Source: Clostridium sp. 1001271st1 H5
GTDB lineage: Bacteria; Bacillota; Clostridia; Lachnospirales; Lachnospiraceae
Assembly (NCBI RefSeq): GCF_005845215.1
Contig: NZ_SPHO01000007.1
Location: forward strand, 62,001-126,000
Length of the DNA stretch: 64,000 nt
Direction of reading: 5' to 3'
Shown: positions 9,567 through 17,848 of the stretch, in pieces
Layout of the letters: each line of letters begins with the position of its first letter
Position numbering within the stretch: the first letter of the stretch is position 1
The notes under the pieces: generated by a model
What the model saw: only the letters and a program-made list of their open reading frames with translations
What the model was told of the DNA's origin: nothing
Databases searched by the model: none
Position numbers and translations under genes: made by a program

Positions 9567-9605
9567 ATATTCATACCGCCCTTCTTTCAAAATCAATGTG
9601 CCGGC

Positions 9606-10910
9606 TTACTCTGCCTTGGATGCTGCCTGGCACTTCTTGATACGGTGAATCAGGAATGTGGACACTCCCACACCAATGACCGCCCATCCAATCATGACGC
9701 TGAATACAATCCGGAAGCCAGCCATACCCGGATACCTGTCAAGGAAATTGCCGTACATTACATATGCAAATGCATTGGGAAGGTAGATAACCAGGGAGGC
9801 AAGGCTCATGGCTGCTCCTGTAATCTCCTTTGGAACCTTTACTTCATCCATAGGTGCAAAGAACACAGCCCTCATGGTGAATACGATGGCTCCGAAAGCC
9901 AGTGTGCATGCTGCTCCAATTACCCAGTTCCCGCCCTGTCCAAGCGTCTCATGAGGCACCATCAGGAACAGCGCCATGGCAATGATGCATACCACGAAGC
10001 CAGCGCGGATATGCTTTGCAGAGGATTTGTGCACCTTATCGGACATGAAACCTCCGATGGGTCCGCCTACCATCTTAAGGCCGTACTGGTTGATGATTCC
10101 GTACATACCCACGGCTGTTGCCGGAAGGAAATAAATCTGGTTCAGGAAAGGAATAAAATATGTAAGTCCGCAATAAATACAGTATACCGTAAAACCGTTC
10201 AAAGAAACAGCCCAAATGTCAATACTCCTGACCGCCTGCATCATACCGCCGAAAGCAGCCTGCGCCTTATTGACTTCCTTACCCGTTTCATCCACGCGTT
10301 TTTCGTCATTGGGAACAAAAATCAGGCAGAGTACGCCGGCTGCAGCCGTGACTGCTGATAAGAACAAGAGGCCGCCCCTCAGTGCTGCCGCACCCTCTCC
10401 CATGGCCTTGAAGATAGCCAGGGCAGTGGATGCAATGATGACGTCCACAATACCGCGCCCCATTTCCAGAAAACCGAACATACGTCCCTGTGTCTTCTCA
10501 TCGCCTAAAAGCCTGATGGCCTTTAACAGTACGGGCCAGTATGTAACCTCTCCCAAGATAGCCATTACGCCGAAGGCAGCCAGAAAGCCCCAGTACCCGG
10601 GGAAGGTGGAAAGATATACGCCTACGATTCCAAGGCCAATCAGGGAACCGCCAATCATATATTTCTTGCTGAACATATCGCAGATGTAAATACCTGCTAT
10701 CAGACCAATGGTCTGCACAATGCCGTAAGCACTTAAGGCGCCGCCGATTTGGGTATTGGTCAGGCCCATAAACTGCTGCATGGGTACATAGAACATGTCC
10801 TTCATGGACGAAAGCTTGAATGCAATACCTCCTGATAATGTGAGGATACAGAACACCAGCCAGCGGTTGGGTGCTGCTTTTACGATTTTCGCTCTTGTTT
10901 CATTACTCAT
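9606..10910 (-). CDS. MFS transporter
   Basis: A 434-residue major facilitator with twelve predicted hydrophobic helices and a central cytoplasmic loop (around residues 190-215). Helix 2-3 region has GIYICDMFSKKYMIGG, the loop position usually holding the MFS A motif. The ATG at 10908-10910 has an AAAGGAGA site nine bases upstream; the open frame extends further but without an RBS. A well-formed promoter lies at 11007-11035. It is the first gene of the cassette and is divergent from the DeoR regulator, which is a likely controller. Substrate unknown. Confidence 0.88.
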   Translation of the reverse strand: MSNETRAKIVKAAPNRWLVFCILTLSGGIAFKLSSMKDMFYVPMQQFMGLTNTQIGGALSAYGIVQTIGLIAGIYICDMFSKKYMIGGSLIGLGIVGVYLSTFPGYWGFLAAFGVMAILGEVTYWPVLLKAIRLLGDEKTQGRMFGFLEMGRGIVDVIIASTALAIFKAMGEGAAALRGGLLFLSAVTAAAGVLCLIFVPNDEKRVDETGKEVNKAQAAFGGMMQAVRSIDIWAVSLNGFTVYCIYCGLTYFIPFLNQIYFLPATAVGMYGIINQYGLKMVGGPIGGFMSDKVHKSSAKHIRAGFVVCIIAMALFLMVPHETLGQGGNWVIGAACTLAFGAIVFTMRAVFFAPMDEVKVPKEITGAAMSLASLVIYLPNAFAYVMYGNFLDRYPGMAGFRIVFSVMIGWAVIGVGVSTFLIHRIKKCQAASKAE

Positions 10911-11006
10911 ATCTATTAAATCTCCTTTCGTTGTGTGTATCCGGTACCCACTCCCTAAACGGTACCTGTCATTCCCTGCAGGACCGCTTCGCCCTGCTAC
11001 AGACAT

Positions 11007-11035
11007 AGTATATCTGTTTTTAATTGGGTTTTCAA
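11007..11035 (-). promoter_or_regulatory. Sigma-A-like promoter for the MFS cassette
   Basis: On the minus strand TTGAAA (11035-11030) and TATACT (11012-11007) are separated by 17 bases. The resulting leader before the MFS start would be about 90 bases. Confidence 0.65.
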
Positions 11036-11040
11036 GTTAA

Positions 11041-11123
11041 TTCGCAATAATATCAAATTTTTTCGCAATTATACTAAATTTTTTGTTGGCTTTTTGTGCA
11101 TTTCGCATCTATAAAATTGCGAA
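11041..11123. promoter_or_regulatory. Repeated TTCGCAAT operator-like elements
   Basis: TTCGCAAT occurs at 11041-11048 and 11062-11069 (21 bases apart, two helical turns, same face), TTCGCA at 11102-11107, and the inverse ATTGCGAA at 11116-11123. They sit directly upstream of the MFS -35 box. DeoR-family proteins bind repeated half-sites, so the adjacent regulator is the obvious candidate; which protein binds is inference. Confidence 0.5.
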
Positions 11124-11258
11124 TATGTTGGTTATAATGAAATCGGTCCTTTTAAACACAAGTTTTTCCCAATGTTTTTTTGCAGGGGCAAAGAGGCGAT
11201 TTTGGGATTAACTTGGGAATCATTGCATTTTTTACTTTTCCATTTTGGGATTTTGGGA

Positions 11259-11264
11259 TATAAT
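11259..11264 (+). promoter_or_regulatory. TATAAT -10 element for the DeoR gene
   Basis: A consensus TATAAT lies 52 bases before the DeoR start codon and directly after two copies of TTTTGGGAT. No good -35 is present at the usual distance, so activation or another element may be needed. Confidence 0.45.
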
Positions 11265-11315
11265 AAGTTATGATTGACTAATTAAGAAAAGCATCAGAAG
11301 GGAGGGCTAAAACAT

Positions 11316-12095
11316 ATGCTGGCAAAACAGCGATACACTAAGATTCTGGAGCTTTTAGATAAAGACGGAATCGTACATACAGCCGAACTGGTAAAGCTGA
11401 TGGGCGTTTCCTCGGAAACCATCCGCAAGGACCTGGAGTATCTGGACAGCCAGGGACGCCTGTCCAGGGTACACGGAGGCGCTGTCCCTATGGATACAGG
11501 AAAATCAGCAGATATTCCGGGGGGATACATTTCCCTGCAAATCCGTAATTCCCAGAACCTGGAGCAAAAGGCAGCCATCACCTCAAAGGCAGCGGGCATG
11601 GTAAATGAAGGCCAGGTCATTGCCCTGGATTACGGAAGCACCAGCCAGATGATGGCGCTTGTATTAAAGGAACGGTTCCGCAGCCTGACCGTTGTGACAA
11701 ACTCCATTCAGAACGCTCTGATGCTGGCTGAAAATCCGGGAATTACCATCATCCTCACAGGCGGTATTCTGAACCGGGATGAGTATACCCTGGTCAATGA
11801 ATTCTCCTCTACCCTGGAAAGCATCCACATCGACATCATGTTCATGACCGTAACAGGCATTGACCCTGTTATCGGATGCACGGACCAGAGGCTGAGCGAG
11901 ATACGGATTCAGAACCAGATGCACCGTTCTGCCAGCCGTACCATTGTGCTGTCTGACTCCACTAAGTTCGGAAAAGCCAGCCTGCTTAAAATTTGTCCCT
12001 TTGACGAGGTGGATACCATTGTGACAGACTCAGGCATCTCGCCGCAGATGGAAAGCAGGATTCGCGGGACCGGGGTCAAGCTAATCATTGCATGA
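11316..12095 (+). CDS. DeoR/GlpR family transcriptional regulator
   Basis: A 259-residue repressor. The N-terminal winged helix-turn-helix has the family form MLAKQRYTKILELLDKDG...TAELVKLMGVSSETIRKDL...HGGA (residues 1-60), followed by a sugar-phosphate sensing domain with IALDYGSTSQMMA, VVTNSIQNAL, ILTGGILN and a C-terminal SDSTKFGK segment. Effectors of the family are usually phosphorylated sugars or related metabolites. GAAGGGAGG precedes the ATG by about ten bases. The gene heads the rightward unit with serine dehydratase and faces the MFS cassette, so it may control both through the repeats at 11041-11123. Confidence 0.9.
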   Translation: MLAKQRYTKILELLDKDGIVHTAELVKLMGVSSETIRKDLEYLDSQGRLSRVHGGAVPMDTGKSADIPGGYISLQIRNSQNLEQKAAITSKAAGMVNEGQVIALDYGSTSQMMALVLKERFRSLTVVTNSIQNALMLAENPGITIILTGGILNRDEYTLVNEFSSTLESIHIDIMFMTVTGIDPVIGCTDQRLSEIRIQNQMHRSASRTIVLSDSTKFGKASLLKICPFDEVDTIVTDSGISPQMESRIRGTGVKLIIA

Positions 12096-12186
12096 CAGTG
12101 GGTATACCGGGACAGAACAGCACAAGCAGTATGGATGAACAGCACAAAAATGTACAAACAAACCAATGACAGAAAGGCGGAACATC

Positions 12187-12846
12187 ATGAATGTATTTGA
12201 TATCCTGGGGCCGGTGATGATTGGCCCTTCCAGTTCCCACACGGCCGGAGCTGCCAGAATCGGCAGGATAACCCTGGCCCTGCTGGGCGCACCTGCCGTA
12301 AAGGCGGACATTTTCCTCCACGGCTCCTTTGCAAAGACATATAAGGGCCATGGCACGGACAAGGCATTGATTGCAGGCATCATGGGAATGGCCACGGACG
12401 ACAGCCGCATACGCAGGGCGCCGGAGCTGGCTAAGGAACAGGGCCTGGAGGTCAATATTGCCACAGGCGATATTGACGGAGCCCATCCCAATACGGCCAG
12501 GGTTACCCTGACCGATGGCGCGGGCAACACAGTCTCCCTTTTGGGAAGCAGTATCGGCGGCGGCAACATACTGGTAACGGAAGTAAACGGCATGGAGGTG
12601 TCCATCACAGGACAGCACACAACCCTGATTGTGCTCCACCGAGATGCACCCGGCACCATTGCGTCTGTCACCGAAGTCATGGCCGACGCAGGGGTGAATA
12701 TCTGCAACTTCCGGCTGTCCAGACAGAGCCGGGGCGGCGAGGCCGTGATGACCATTGAGATTGACGGCAGTTTCGGACCGGAGCTGAACGAGAAAATCAA
12801 AGTGCTTCCCAATATTTTCTCCAGCACCATGCTTCAGCCCATATAG
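12187..12846 (+). CDS. sdaAB: L-serine dehydratase, beta subunit
   Basis: A 219-residue subunit of the two-chain, iron-sulfur-dependent L-serine ammonia-lyase that converts serine to pyruvate and ammonia. The N-terminal part is the serine dehydratase beta domain with IGPSSSHTAGAARIG and the matching HGSFAKTYKGHGTDKALIAG in pieces; residues from about 145 form an ACT domain (LIVLHRDAPGTIASVTEVM). I chose the ATG at 12187, preceded by GAAAGGCGG six bases upstream, rather than the upstream in-frame ATG at 12166. The alpha subunit gene starts 37 bases after its stop. Confidence 0.95.
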   Translation: MNVFDILGPVMIGPSSSHTAGAARIGRITLALLGAPAVKADIFLHGSFAKTYKGHGTDKALIAGIMGMATDDSRIRRAPELAKEQGLEVNIATGDIDGAHPNTARVTLTDGAGNTVSLLGSSIGGGNILVTEVNGMEVSITGQHTTLIVLHRDAPGTIASVTEVMADAGVNICNFRLSRQSRGGEAVMTIEIDGSFGPELNEKIKVLPNIFSSTMLQPI

Positions 12847-12883
12847 CTGATAAAAAACCACAATAACAGGAGGATTTATATTT

Positions 12884-13819
12884 ATGGAACCTGAATTCAA
12901 TTACTCCTCTGTGGCATCCATTGTGGCTGCCGCCGAAAAAAGCGGCCTTCCCATCTCTGCCATTGTACTGAAGCAGCAGGCAGAGCAGATGGAGCAGACA
13001 GAGGAATCCATATATGAACATATGCGGAACAATTACCAGGTCATGGCCCAGTGCATTGAACCCGGCTGCAATAAGGACCTTCGCAGCACCAGCGGTCTGA
13101 CCGGAGGCAGCGCTTATAAGATGCGCAGGATATCCGAAAGCGGGAAAAGCCTGACCGGCTCCTTTCTCTCCGGCGCCCTGTACCGCGCCCTGGCTGTCTC
13201 GGAACTCAATGCTGCCATGGGTCGGATTGTGGCCGCACCCACAGCAGGCAGCTGCGGCATCCTGCCTGCTGCCCTTTTGACCATGCAGGAAGAAAAACAG
13301 ATTCCGGAAAGAGACTGCGTCATGTCCCTGTTCACTGCATCTGCCGTAGGCATGGTTATTGCCAACAATGCCTCCCTGGCAGGCGCCCAGGGCGGATGCC
13401 AGGCCGAGTGCGGTTCTGCGGCAGCCATGGCTGCTGCTGCCATCGTGGAACTGGCAGGCGGTACCCCGAAGATGGTGGAGCAGGCCATTGCCATTGCCAT
13501 CAAAAACATACTGGGACTTGTATGCGACCCCGTAGCGGGTCTGGTTGAGATTCCCTGTATCAAGCGCAATGCCTCCGGCGTGGCAGGCGCCTTTGTGGCA
13601 GCCGAACTGGCCCTGGCCGGTATTGAGAGCGCCATTCCTGCCGACGAAGTCATCTGGACCATGAAAAAGGTAGGCGATGCCATGTCCTCCTCCTTAAAGG
13701 AAACAGCGGAAGGCGGCCTGGCTGCCACCCCTACGGGAAGGCGGCTTCATGAACAGGTCTTCGGCACTGCCCGCGAGGCCGGAAGCGGATGCAGCGGATG
13801 CGGAGGATGTTCCTCCTGA
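12884..13819 (+). CDS. sdaAA: L-serine dehydratase, iron-sulfur-dependent alpha subunit
   Basis: A 311-residue catalytic subunit partnered with the gene just upstream. Conserved cysteines expected to hold the [4Fe-4S] cluster are seen in GSCGILPAA, GCQAECGSAAAMAAAA and VCDPVAGLVEIPCIKRN. The C-terminus ends in a Cys/Gly-rich tail (GCSGCGGCSS), unusual enough to note and possibly an extra metal-binding tail. RBS AGGAGG-like AACAGGAGG lies nine bases upstream of the ATG. A strong terminator follows at 13844-13891. Product pyruvate could feed the LytSR-CstA linked physiology nearby. Confidence 0.95.
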   Translation: MEPEFNYSSVASIVAAAEKSGLPISAIVLKQQAEQMEQTEESIYEHMRNNYQVMAQCIEPGCNKDLRSTSGLTGGSAYKMRRISESGKSLTGSFLSGALYRALAVSELNAAMGRIVAAPTAGSCGILPAALLTMQEEKQIPERDCVMSLFTASAVGMVIANNASLAGAQGGCQAECGSAAAMAAAAIVELAGGTPKMVEQAIAIAIKNILGLVCDPVAGLVEIPCIKRNASGVAGAFVAAELALAGIESAIPADEVIWTMKKVGDAMSSSLKETAEGGLAATPTGRRLHEQVFGTAREAGSGCSGCGGCSS

Positions 13820-13843
13820 AGCGGATGATTTCTGCTGCAAAAA

Positions 13844-13891
13844 CAGGGAACAGACCAATGAAATGATTGGGGTCTGTTCCCTGCTTTTTTT
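13844..13891 (+). terminator. Intrinsic terminator after sdaAA
   Basis: A 13-base perfect stem (13844-13856 with 13871-13883) and a 14-base loop are followed by C and seven T. It ends the DeoR-sdaAB-sdaAA unit. Confidence 0.9.
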
Positions 13892-13939
13892 ATCCTTCTT
13901 TTATTTCCGGCTCAGCTTCTGTTTCCAGCCCTGTCCGCC

Positions 13940-16351
13940 CTATTTCCCGCTGTTTACAGGAATTCCGTTAAAGAGCTCTGCTATCTCAGGCGTGACCCTG
14001 TTCTTAATAAGCAATCCGCCCACTCCCACTTGGTTCTCTGTCCTTATGGTACAATAGGGGCCTCCCTCAACTGTCTCGCAAAGATAATTCATGCGGCAGC
14101 TGTCATCCTCTGCAATGGCTCCCATCAGCAGGCGGATGGATTGGGAGTCCTCAAATACAAGGGTACCGTCTTCCCGGTAGTTAGGGTTGATTTTCTGAAG
14201 TTCCTCCAACTCCTCTCCCTCCGGCAGTTCTCCCTTCCGGTCATAGAAATAATTCTGCACCTCAAATGCAATCCGCTCCACCTTTTCAGGCGCCAGGTAA
14301 GAGCCAGGCTCCATGCCCTGTTCCTTCAGAAGTCCAATGGTCCGCTTAAAGGATGGGTATACCGGCCAGTACTGGCATACATCTTCCACCTGATACTGTG
14401 CTATATTGCCAAATGCCGACCTGGCTTTCTGGCGCTGCTGCAGGAGATAGCTGTTTTCCTGGTCCGTCATAAATGCAAGGCTGCCCACAGGCATCTCCAC
14501 CAGCCGTTCCTCCACGGTCAGCTCCCTCATGTCCTCCTGGTAAGCCGCAAGCACAGCCTCCTGTACCCGGCTGTCCTGGCTCACCTCCGTGACACAGTCA
14601 GCCTCCCTGTACATAACCTGGCTTACATGTCCGGGCTCCTGGTTTAAAATCCTGTACACGCCCTCCTTGTAGGCGTCCTGTCTGTACAGGGCCGCATAGG
14701 CATCCAGCACAGCTGACAAGGGCAGGGAGTAGGAGCGTCTCACCTCACGGCCGTTTGCCAGGCGGTAGCACACCGTCATACTGGTGTCGAATTTTTCCTG
14801 CTCTGAATCATCTCCTTTGCCGTTCTTCATGGCCACAAAGATGGAGGTGGGACCGTCCGCCCCGCCGATATAGCTGACGGAGCCGGCTGCACCGGGATAA
14901 TAGCCGCCGGCCCCCACCGCTGCCCTGCGTATGCCCAGCCGCTCATCTCTTTGCTCCAGGGCGCGTTTCCTGCCCTCTCCCACCATGGATAACACAGCCT
15001 CTTTGTCGGTAAGCACCATGGTTTCTTCTATATATTCATAGGGGTCCGCATATCTTATCTGCAGCTTTCCCTCACTGTCTGTTTCAAAGGTCTTATCTGA
15101 GAGCCAGTTGGTGTCCACGCCGATGTCCAGGCTGGCGGACAGGATTTTTTCTCCGGACGGTATATAGGAATCGTAGCCATACCAGTCATACCGGAAGCTC
15201 AGGAATACCAGAACTCCCGCAGCCAGGCACAGCCCCAGCTGCATTTTATGGCAGAACATCTTCTTAAAATCAAAGTGATAGATGATTTCCACAATACAGT
15301 GGGTCAGCACCACCGACACCATGGTTCCGAATAATCCCCAGCGCAGCCTGCTCTGCAGCGACCAGAAGAACATGCCTCCGGCCAATCCGATTCCCAGTAC
15401 CAGCAGTATACGGATGGGCGGCATGGACTTCTTAAATGCCATTGCTTTGCCTGCAGCCTCTGACGGACGTTTACGGTACAGCCCCAAATCCAGTGTGGTG
15501 ACAGCCAGAAATGCCAGGACCGTACAGATGAGCTCCGGAACATGTTTTGTCAGTTCGTTCATCTTCCAGCCAAAGGAATTGATATACACGCTGAACGGGG
15601 ACAGATACTTGACACCCCACATAAAGGGCGACTGTTCTGAACTCCACAGGTATCTGGCCGTGGTGACGAAAAATGTTCCGCAGTACCAGCACAGGAGCAG
15701 CATGACTCCCGGCAGCAGGAAATAGAATACGCCTGTTCCCAAAACGCCTACCACTATATTTCCGGTCATCATCATGGCTGCCACGGCTGTGGCGTACATC
15801 AGGGCGTAATACAGCATATTAAGTGCCCATCCACCGGCCATGGCTCCCAGTATCCCGCCCGCAGGCACGCCGTAGGATAAGGCCACGCCCAGGAGCAGCA
15901 GCAGATTAAGCCCATAGGCAGCGCCCACAATGAATATGCCTCCTGAAAACTGAGCCCCGAACAGGGCCTCACGTCTCACCGGGATGCTGTGGTAAAAGTC
16001 CACTTTTTTCTTGTTATGCAGATAGGCAAAGCCGGACACGCCCATAACCACTGCCGCGGTTATCATCAAAAAGGCAATCATCCCGTTTCCATACTCCACA
16101 CCGCTTAACACAACCTCTGTCTTCAGTTCCAGAAGCCTTTCCTTGTACTGAAGGTCAGACATGGTGCCGTCCTGGACAAATGGCATGTAATCATTGTACC
16201 TGTAGTAATTGGTATTGGCTGCGTTCTCCATGTTCAGGGCCAGCCCAATGGGAAGGGTGAAGAAAAATGCCAGAAACACCAGCGCAATGGCCCACAGCCT
16301 TCTTCTGAAATCCTCCTTTAGCAGCTTAAAGTATAAGCTTCCTGATGTCAT
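13940..16351 (-). CDS. ABC-2 type exporter permease, large
   Basis: An 803-residue membrane protein with clusters of hydrophobic helices in the first 400 residues (for example LWAIALVFLAFFFTLPIGLAL in pieces, MIAFLMITAAVVMGVSGFAYL in pieces) and a long soluble C-terminal half from about residue 430. It is the presumed permease for the ATPase encoded immediately upstream; the two genes overlap by 26 bases. The start at 16351 follows a GGAGGTGG site by six bases; the open frame extends further inside the ATPase gene without an RBS. The large extracytoplasmic half resembles lantibiotic- or antibiotic-responsive ABC-2 permeases in layout only. Substrate unknown. Confidence 0.8.
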   Translation of the reverse strand: MTSGSLYFKLLKEDFRRRLWAIALVFLAFFFTLPIGLALNMENAANTNYYRYNDYMPFVQDGTMSDLQYKERLLELKTEVVLSGVEYGNGMIAFLMITAAVVMGVSGFAYLHNKKKVDFYHSIPVRREALFGAQFSGGIFIVGAAYGLNLLLLLGVALSYGVPAGGILGAMAGGWALNMLYYALMYATAVAAMMMTGNIVVGVLGTGVFYFLLPGVMLLLCWYCGTFFVTTARYLWSSEQSPFMWGVKYLSPFSVYINSFGWKMNELTKHVPELICTVLAFLAVTTLDLGLYRKRPSEAAGKAMAFKKSMPPIRILLVLGIGLAGGMFFWSLQSRLRWGLFGTMVSVVLTHCIVEIIYHFDFKKMFCHKMQLGLCLAAGVLVFLSFRYDWYGYDSYIPSGEKILSASLDIGVDTNWLSDKTFETDSEGKLQIRYADPYEYIEETMVLTDKEAVLSMVGEGRKRALEQRDERLGIRRAAVGAGGYYPGAAGSVSYIGGADGPTSIFVAMKNGKGDDSEQEKFDTSMTVCYRLANGREVRRSYSLPLSAVLDAYAALYRQDAYKEGVYRILNQEPGHVSQVMYREADCVTEVSQDSRVQEAVLAAYQEDMRELTVEERLVEMPVGSLAFMTDQENSYLLQQRQKARSAFGNIAQYQVEDVCQYWPVYPSFKRTIGLLKEQGMEPGSYLAPEKVERIAFEVQNYFYDRKGELPEGEELEELQKINPNYREDGTLVFEDSQSIRLLMGAIAEDDSCRMNYLCETVEGGPYCTIRTENQVGVGGLLIKNRVTPEIAELFNGIPVNSGK

Positions 16352-17225
16352 AACCAGCCACCTCCGTTTCACTGATGAATATTTCTTCCAGGGACAGTGG
16401 GATGCACTCAAAAAATACCGGCTCATAGGAAGCCATGACAGCCTCCACCTCGCCCCTGCTCCCCCGCACCGTGATGGTGCAGAGACTTCCTCTCTGTTCC
16501 ACATTTACCATATCAAGGGCCGTCAGGTCCTCTGGCTTCATATCCGGTTTAAGGACGCACTGGACCTTGTGGATGTTAAGCTTCATGTCATCCAAATCCT
16601 TTGACAGAAGGATGCCTCCCTTGTGGAGCAGACCCACATGGTCGCAAATGTCCTCCAGCTCCCTCAGGTTATGGGATGCAATGATGGGGGTCAGGTTCCT
16701 GTCCTCCATATCCGCTGCAAAAATGCTCTTCACCGCCTGGCGCATTACCGGGTCCAGCCCGTCAAAGGTTTCATCGCAGAACAGGTAATCCGTGCCGGCG
16801 CACACGCCGCAGATGACAGAAACCTGCTTTTTCATGCCCTTGGAAAATGTGTGAATCTTCCGCTTTTCATCCAGGCCGAAATTTCCCATCAGCTTGTGGA
16901 AACGGGCCTCGTCAAATCCCTGGTACACCTTCTGGTAATAGCGCATCATCTCCGCAGGAGTGGTATTATTAAAGAAATACTGCTCATCCGATATATAGAA
17001 AAAACGCTTCTTTGCCGGGATATTCTCAAATACCTCATGCCCGTCAATGGTTATGCATCCCTCGTCTGGCTTTAACACGCCGCTGGCCAGCCTCAAAAAG
17101 GTGGACTTTCCGGCCCCGTTGGTACCGATGAGCCCGAACACGCTGCCATCCCGTATGGTGGCACTTATGTGGTCCACTGCCACGATATCGTCAAACCGCT
17201 TTGTCAGGTTCACTGCTTCAATCAT
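16326..17225 (-). CDS. ABC transporter ATP-binding protein
   Basis: A 299-residue ATPase. Walker A is GTNGAGKST (about residue 35), the signature is the divergent FSKGMKKQ near residue 128, and Walker B is YLFCDETFDGLDP near 150, followed by a switch His in ASHNLRELE. A C-terminal domain of about 80 residues follows, as in YtrB-like exporters. It starts at the ATG inside the end of the GntR gene (eight-base overlap) with GGGGAGAGAG upstream and overlaps the permease gene downstream, so regulator, ATPase and permease form one transcript. Confidence 0.92.
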   Translation of the reverse strand: MIEAVNLTKRFDDIVAVDHISATIRDGSVFGLIGTNGAGKSTFLRLASGVLKPDEGCITIDGHEVFENIPAKKRFFYISDEQYFFNNTTPAEMMRYYQKVYQGFDEARFHKLMGNFGLDEKRKIHTFSKGMKKQVSVICGVCAGTDYLFCDETFDGLDPVMRQAVKSIFAADMEDRNLTPIIASHNLRELEDICDHVGLLHKGGILLSKDLDDMKLNIHKVQCVLKPDMKPEDLTALDMVNVEQRGSLCTITVRGSRGEVEAVMASYEPVFFECIPLSLEEIFISETEVAGYDIRKLIL

Positions 17226-17610
17226 TACTCTCTCCCCTTTCCATGGCATGATTCCGGCAGGCCGTATCAATCATTTCCTTCATCTCTCCTGCTGTGACGC
17301 CTACCTTTATGCCTTCCTCCACAGCGGAGTTAAAATGTCCCTTCCATTCCCTCAGGATTCCAGCCTTCATCCGGCTGTTATCCGCCACAAAGCTGCCCTT
17401 GCCTTTGATGGAATAAATATATCCCTGGCGCTCCAGCTCCGTATACGCTCTCTGGATGGTATTGGGATTGATGGACAGCTCTGTGGCCAGGCTGCGCACA
17501 GATGGAAGCTGTGCATCCTGCGGCAGGGCGCCCTTAAACATCAGTTCCCGGAGCCGCTCCGCCACCTGCTCATACAGCGGCCTGCTGTCCCTGTAATCCA
17601 GTACAATCAT
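17218..17610 (-). CDS. GntR family regulator, YtrA-type
   Basis: A short 130-residue GntR regulator. The N-terminal winged helix (residues 1-70) has RPLYEQVAERLRELM, LPSVRSLATELSINPNTIQRAYTELERQGYIYSIKGKGSFV in pieces, and the protein ends with only a short helical extension, as in the YtrA subfamily that represses its own ABC exporter operon. It is first in the operon with the ATPase and permease genes. Expected ligand or stress signal: cell-envelope active compounds, by family analogy only. Confidence 0.9.
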   Translation of the reverse strand: MIVLDYRDSRPLYEQVAERLRELMFKGALPQDAQLPSVRSLATELSINPNTIQRAYTELERQGYIYSIKGKGSFVADNSRMKAGILREWKGHFNSAVEEGIKVGVTAGEMKEMIDTACRNHAMERGESND

Positions 17611-17848
17611 CCCGTCCTTCCCCCTCTCCCTTTTTGATGCCGGGATTCCCGCCCGCAGCCTGTATGGCTCTTGCGTCAGGCCGCGGGCCGGGTTTCCTGT
17701 TTTTCCTGGTGTTCTATCTGTATTAAGTATATTAATACAGTTATCTTCCCCATTAGATTACCATAGTCTTCCAAGATTTACAATTAAAGATTTTCTTAAG
17801 ATTCATTTTTTGGTATACTGGTGTAAGAACGACTCAAGGAGGTCAGCC

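Larger units (their letters stand above)
10911..11315. other. Divergent control region between MFS cassette and DeoR-serine dehydratase genes
   Basis: This 405-base, AT-rich gap holds a promoter for the MFS gene (11007-11035), repeated TTCGCAAT/ATTGCGAA elements (11041-11123), a GGTACC inverted pair in the MFS leader (10943-10966), three copies of TTTTGGGAT between about 11200 and 11258, and a TATAAT at 11259-11264 for the rightward gene. No open frame with a ribosome binding site was seen. Confidence 0.7.

Noticed and set aside
8940..10358. 472-codon open frame on the plus strand
   Set aside because: Antisense to the PHP hydrolase and MFS genes, His/Cys-rich composition typical of reversed membrane-protein codons, no ribosome binding site.
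11200..11260. Sigma-54 promoter before the DeoR gene
   Set aside because: GG and GC elements are present but not at the required ten-base spacing.
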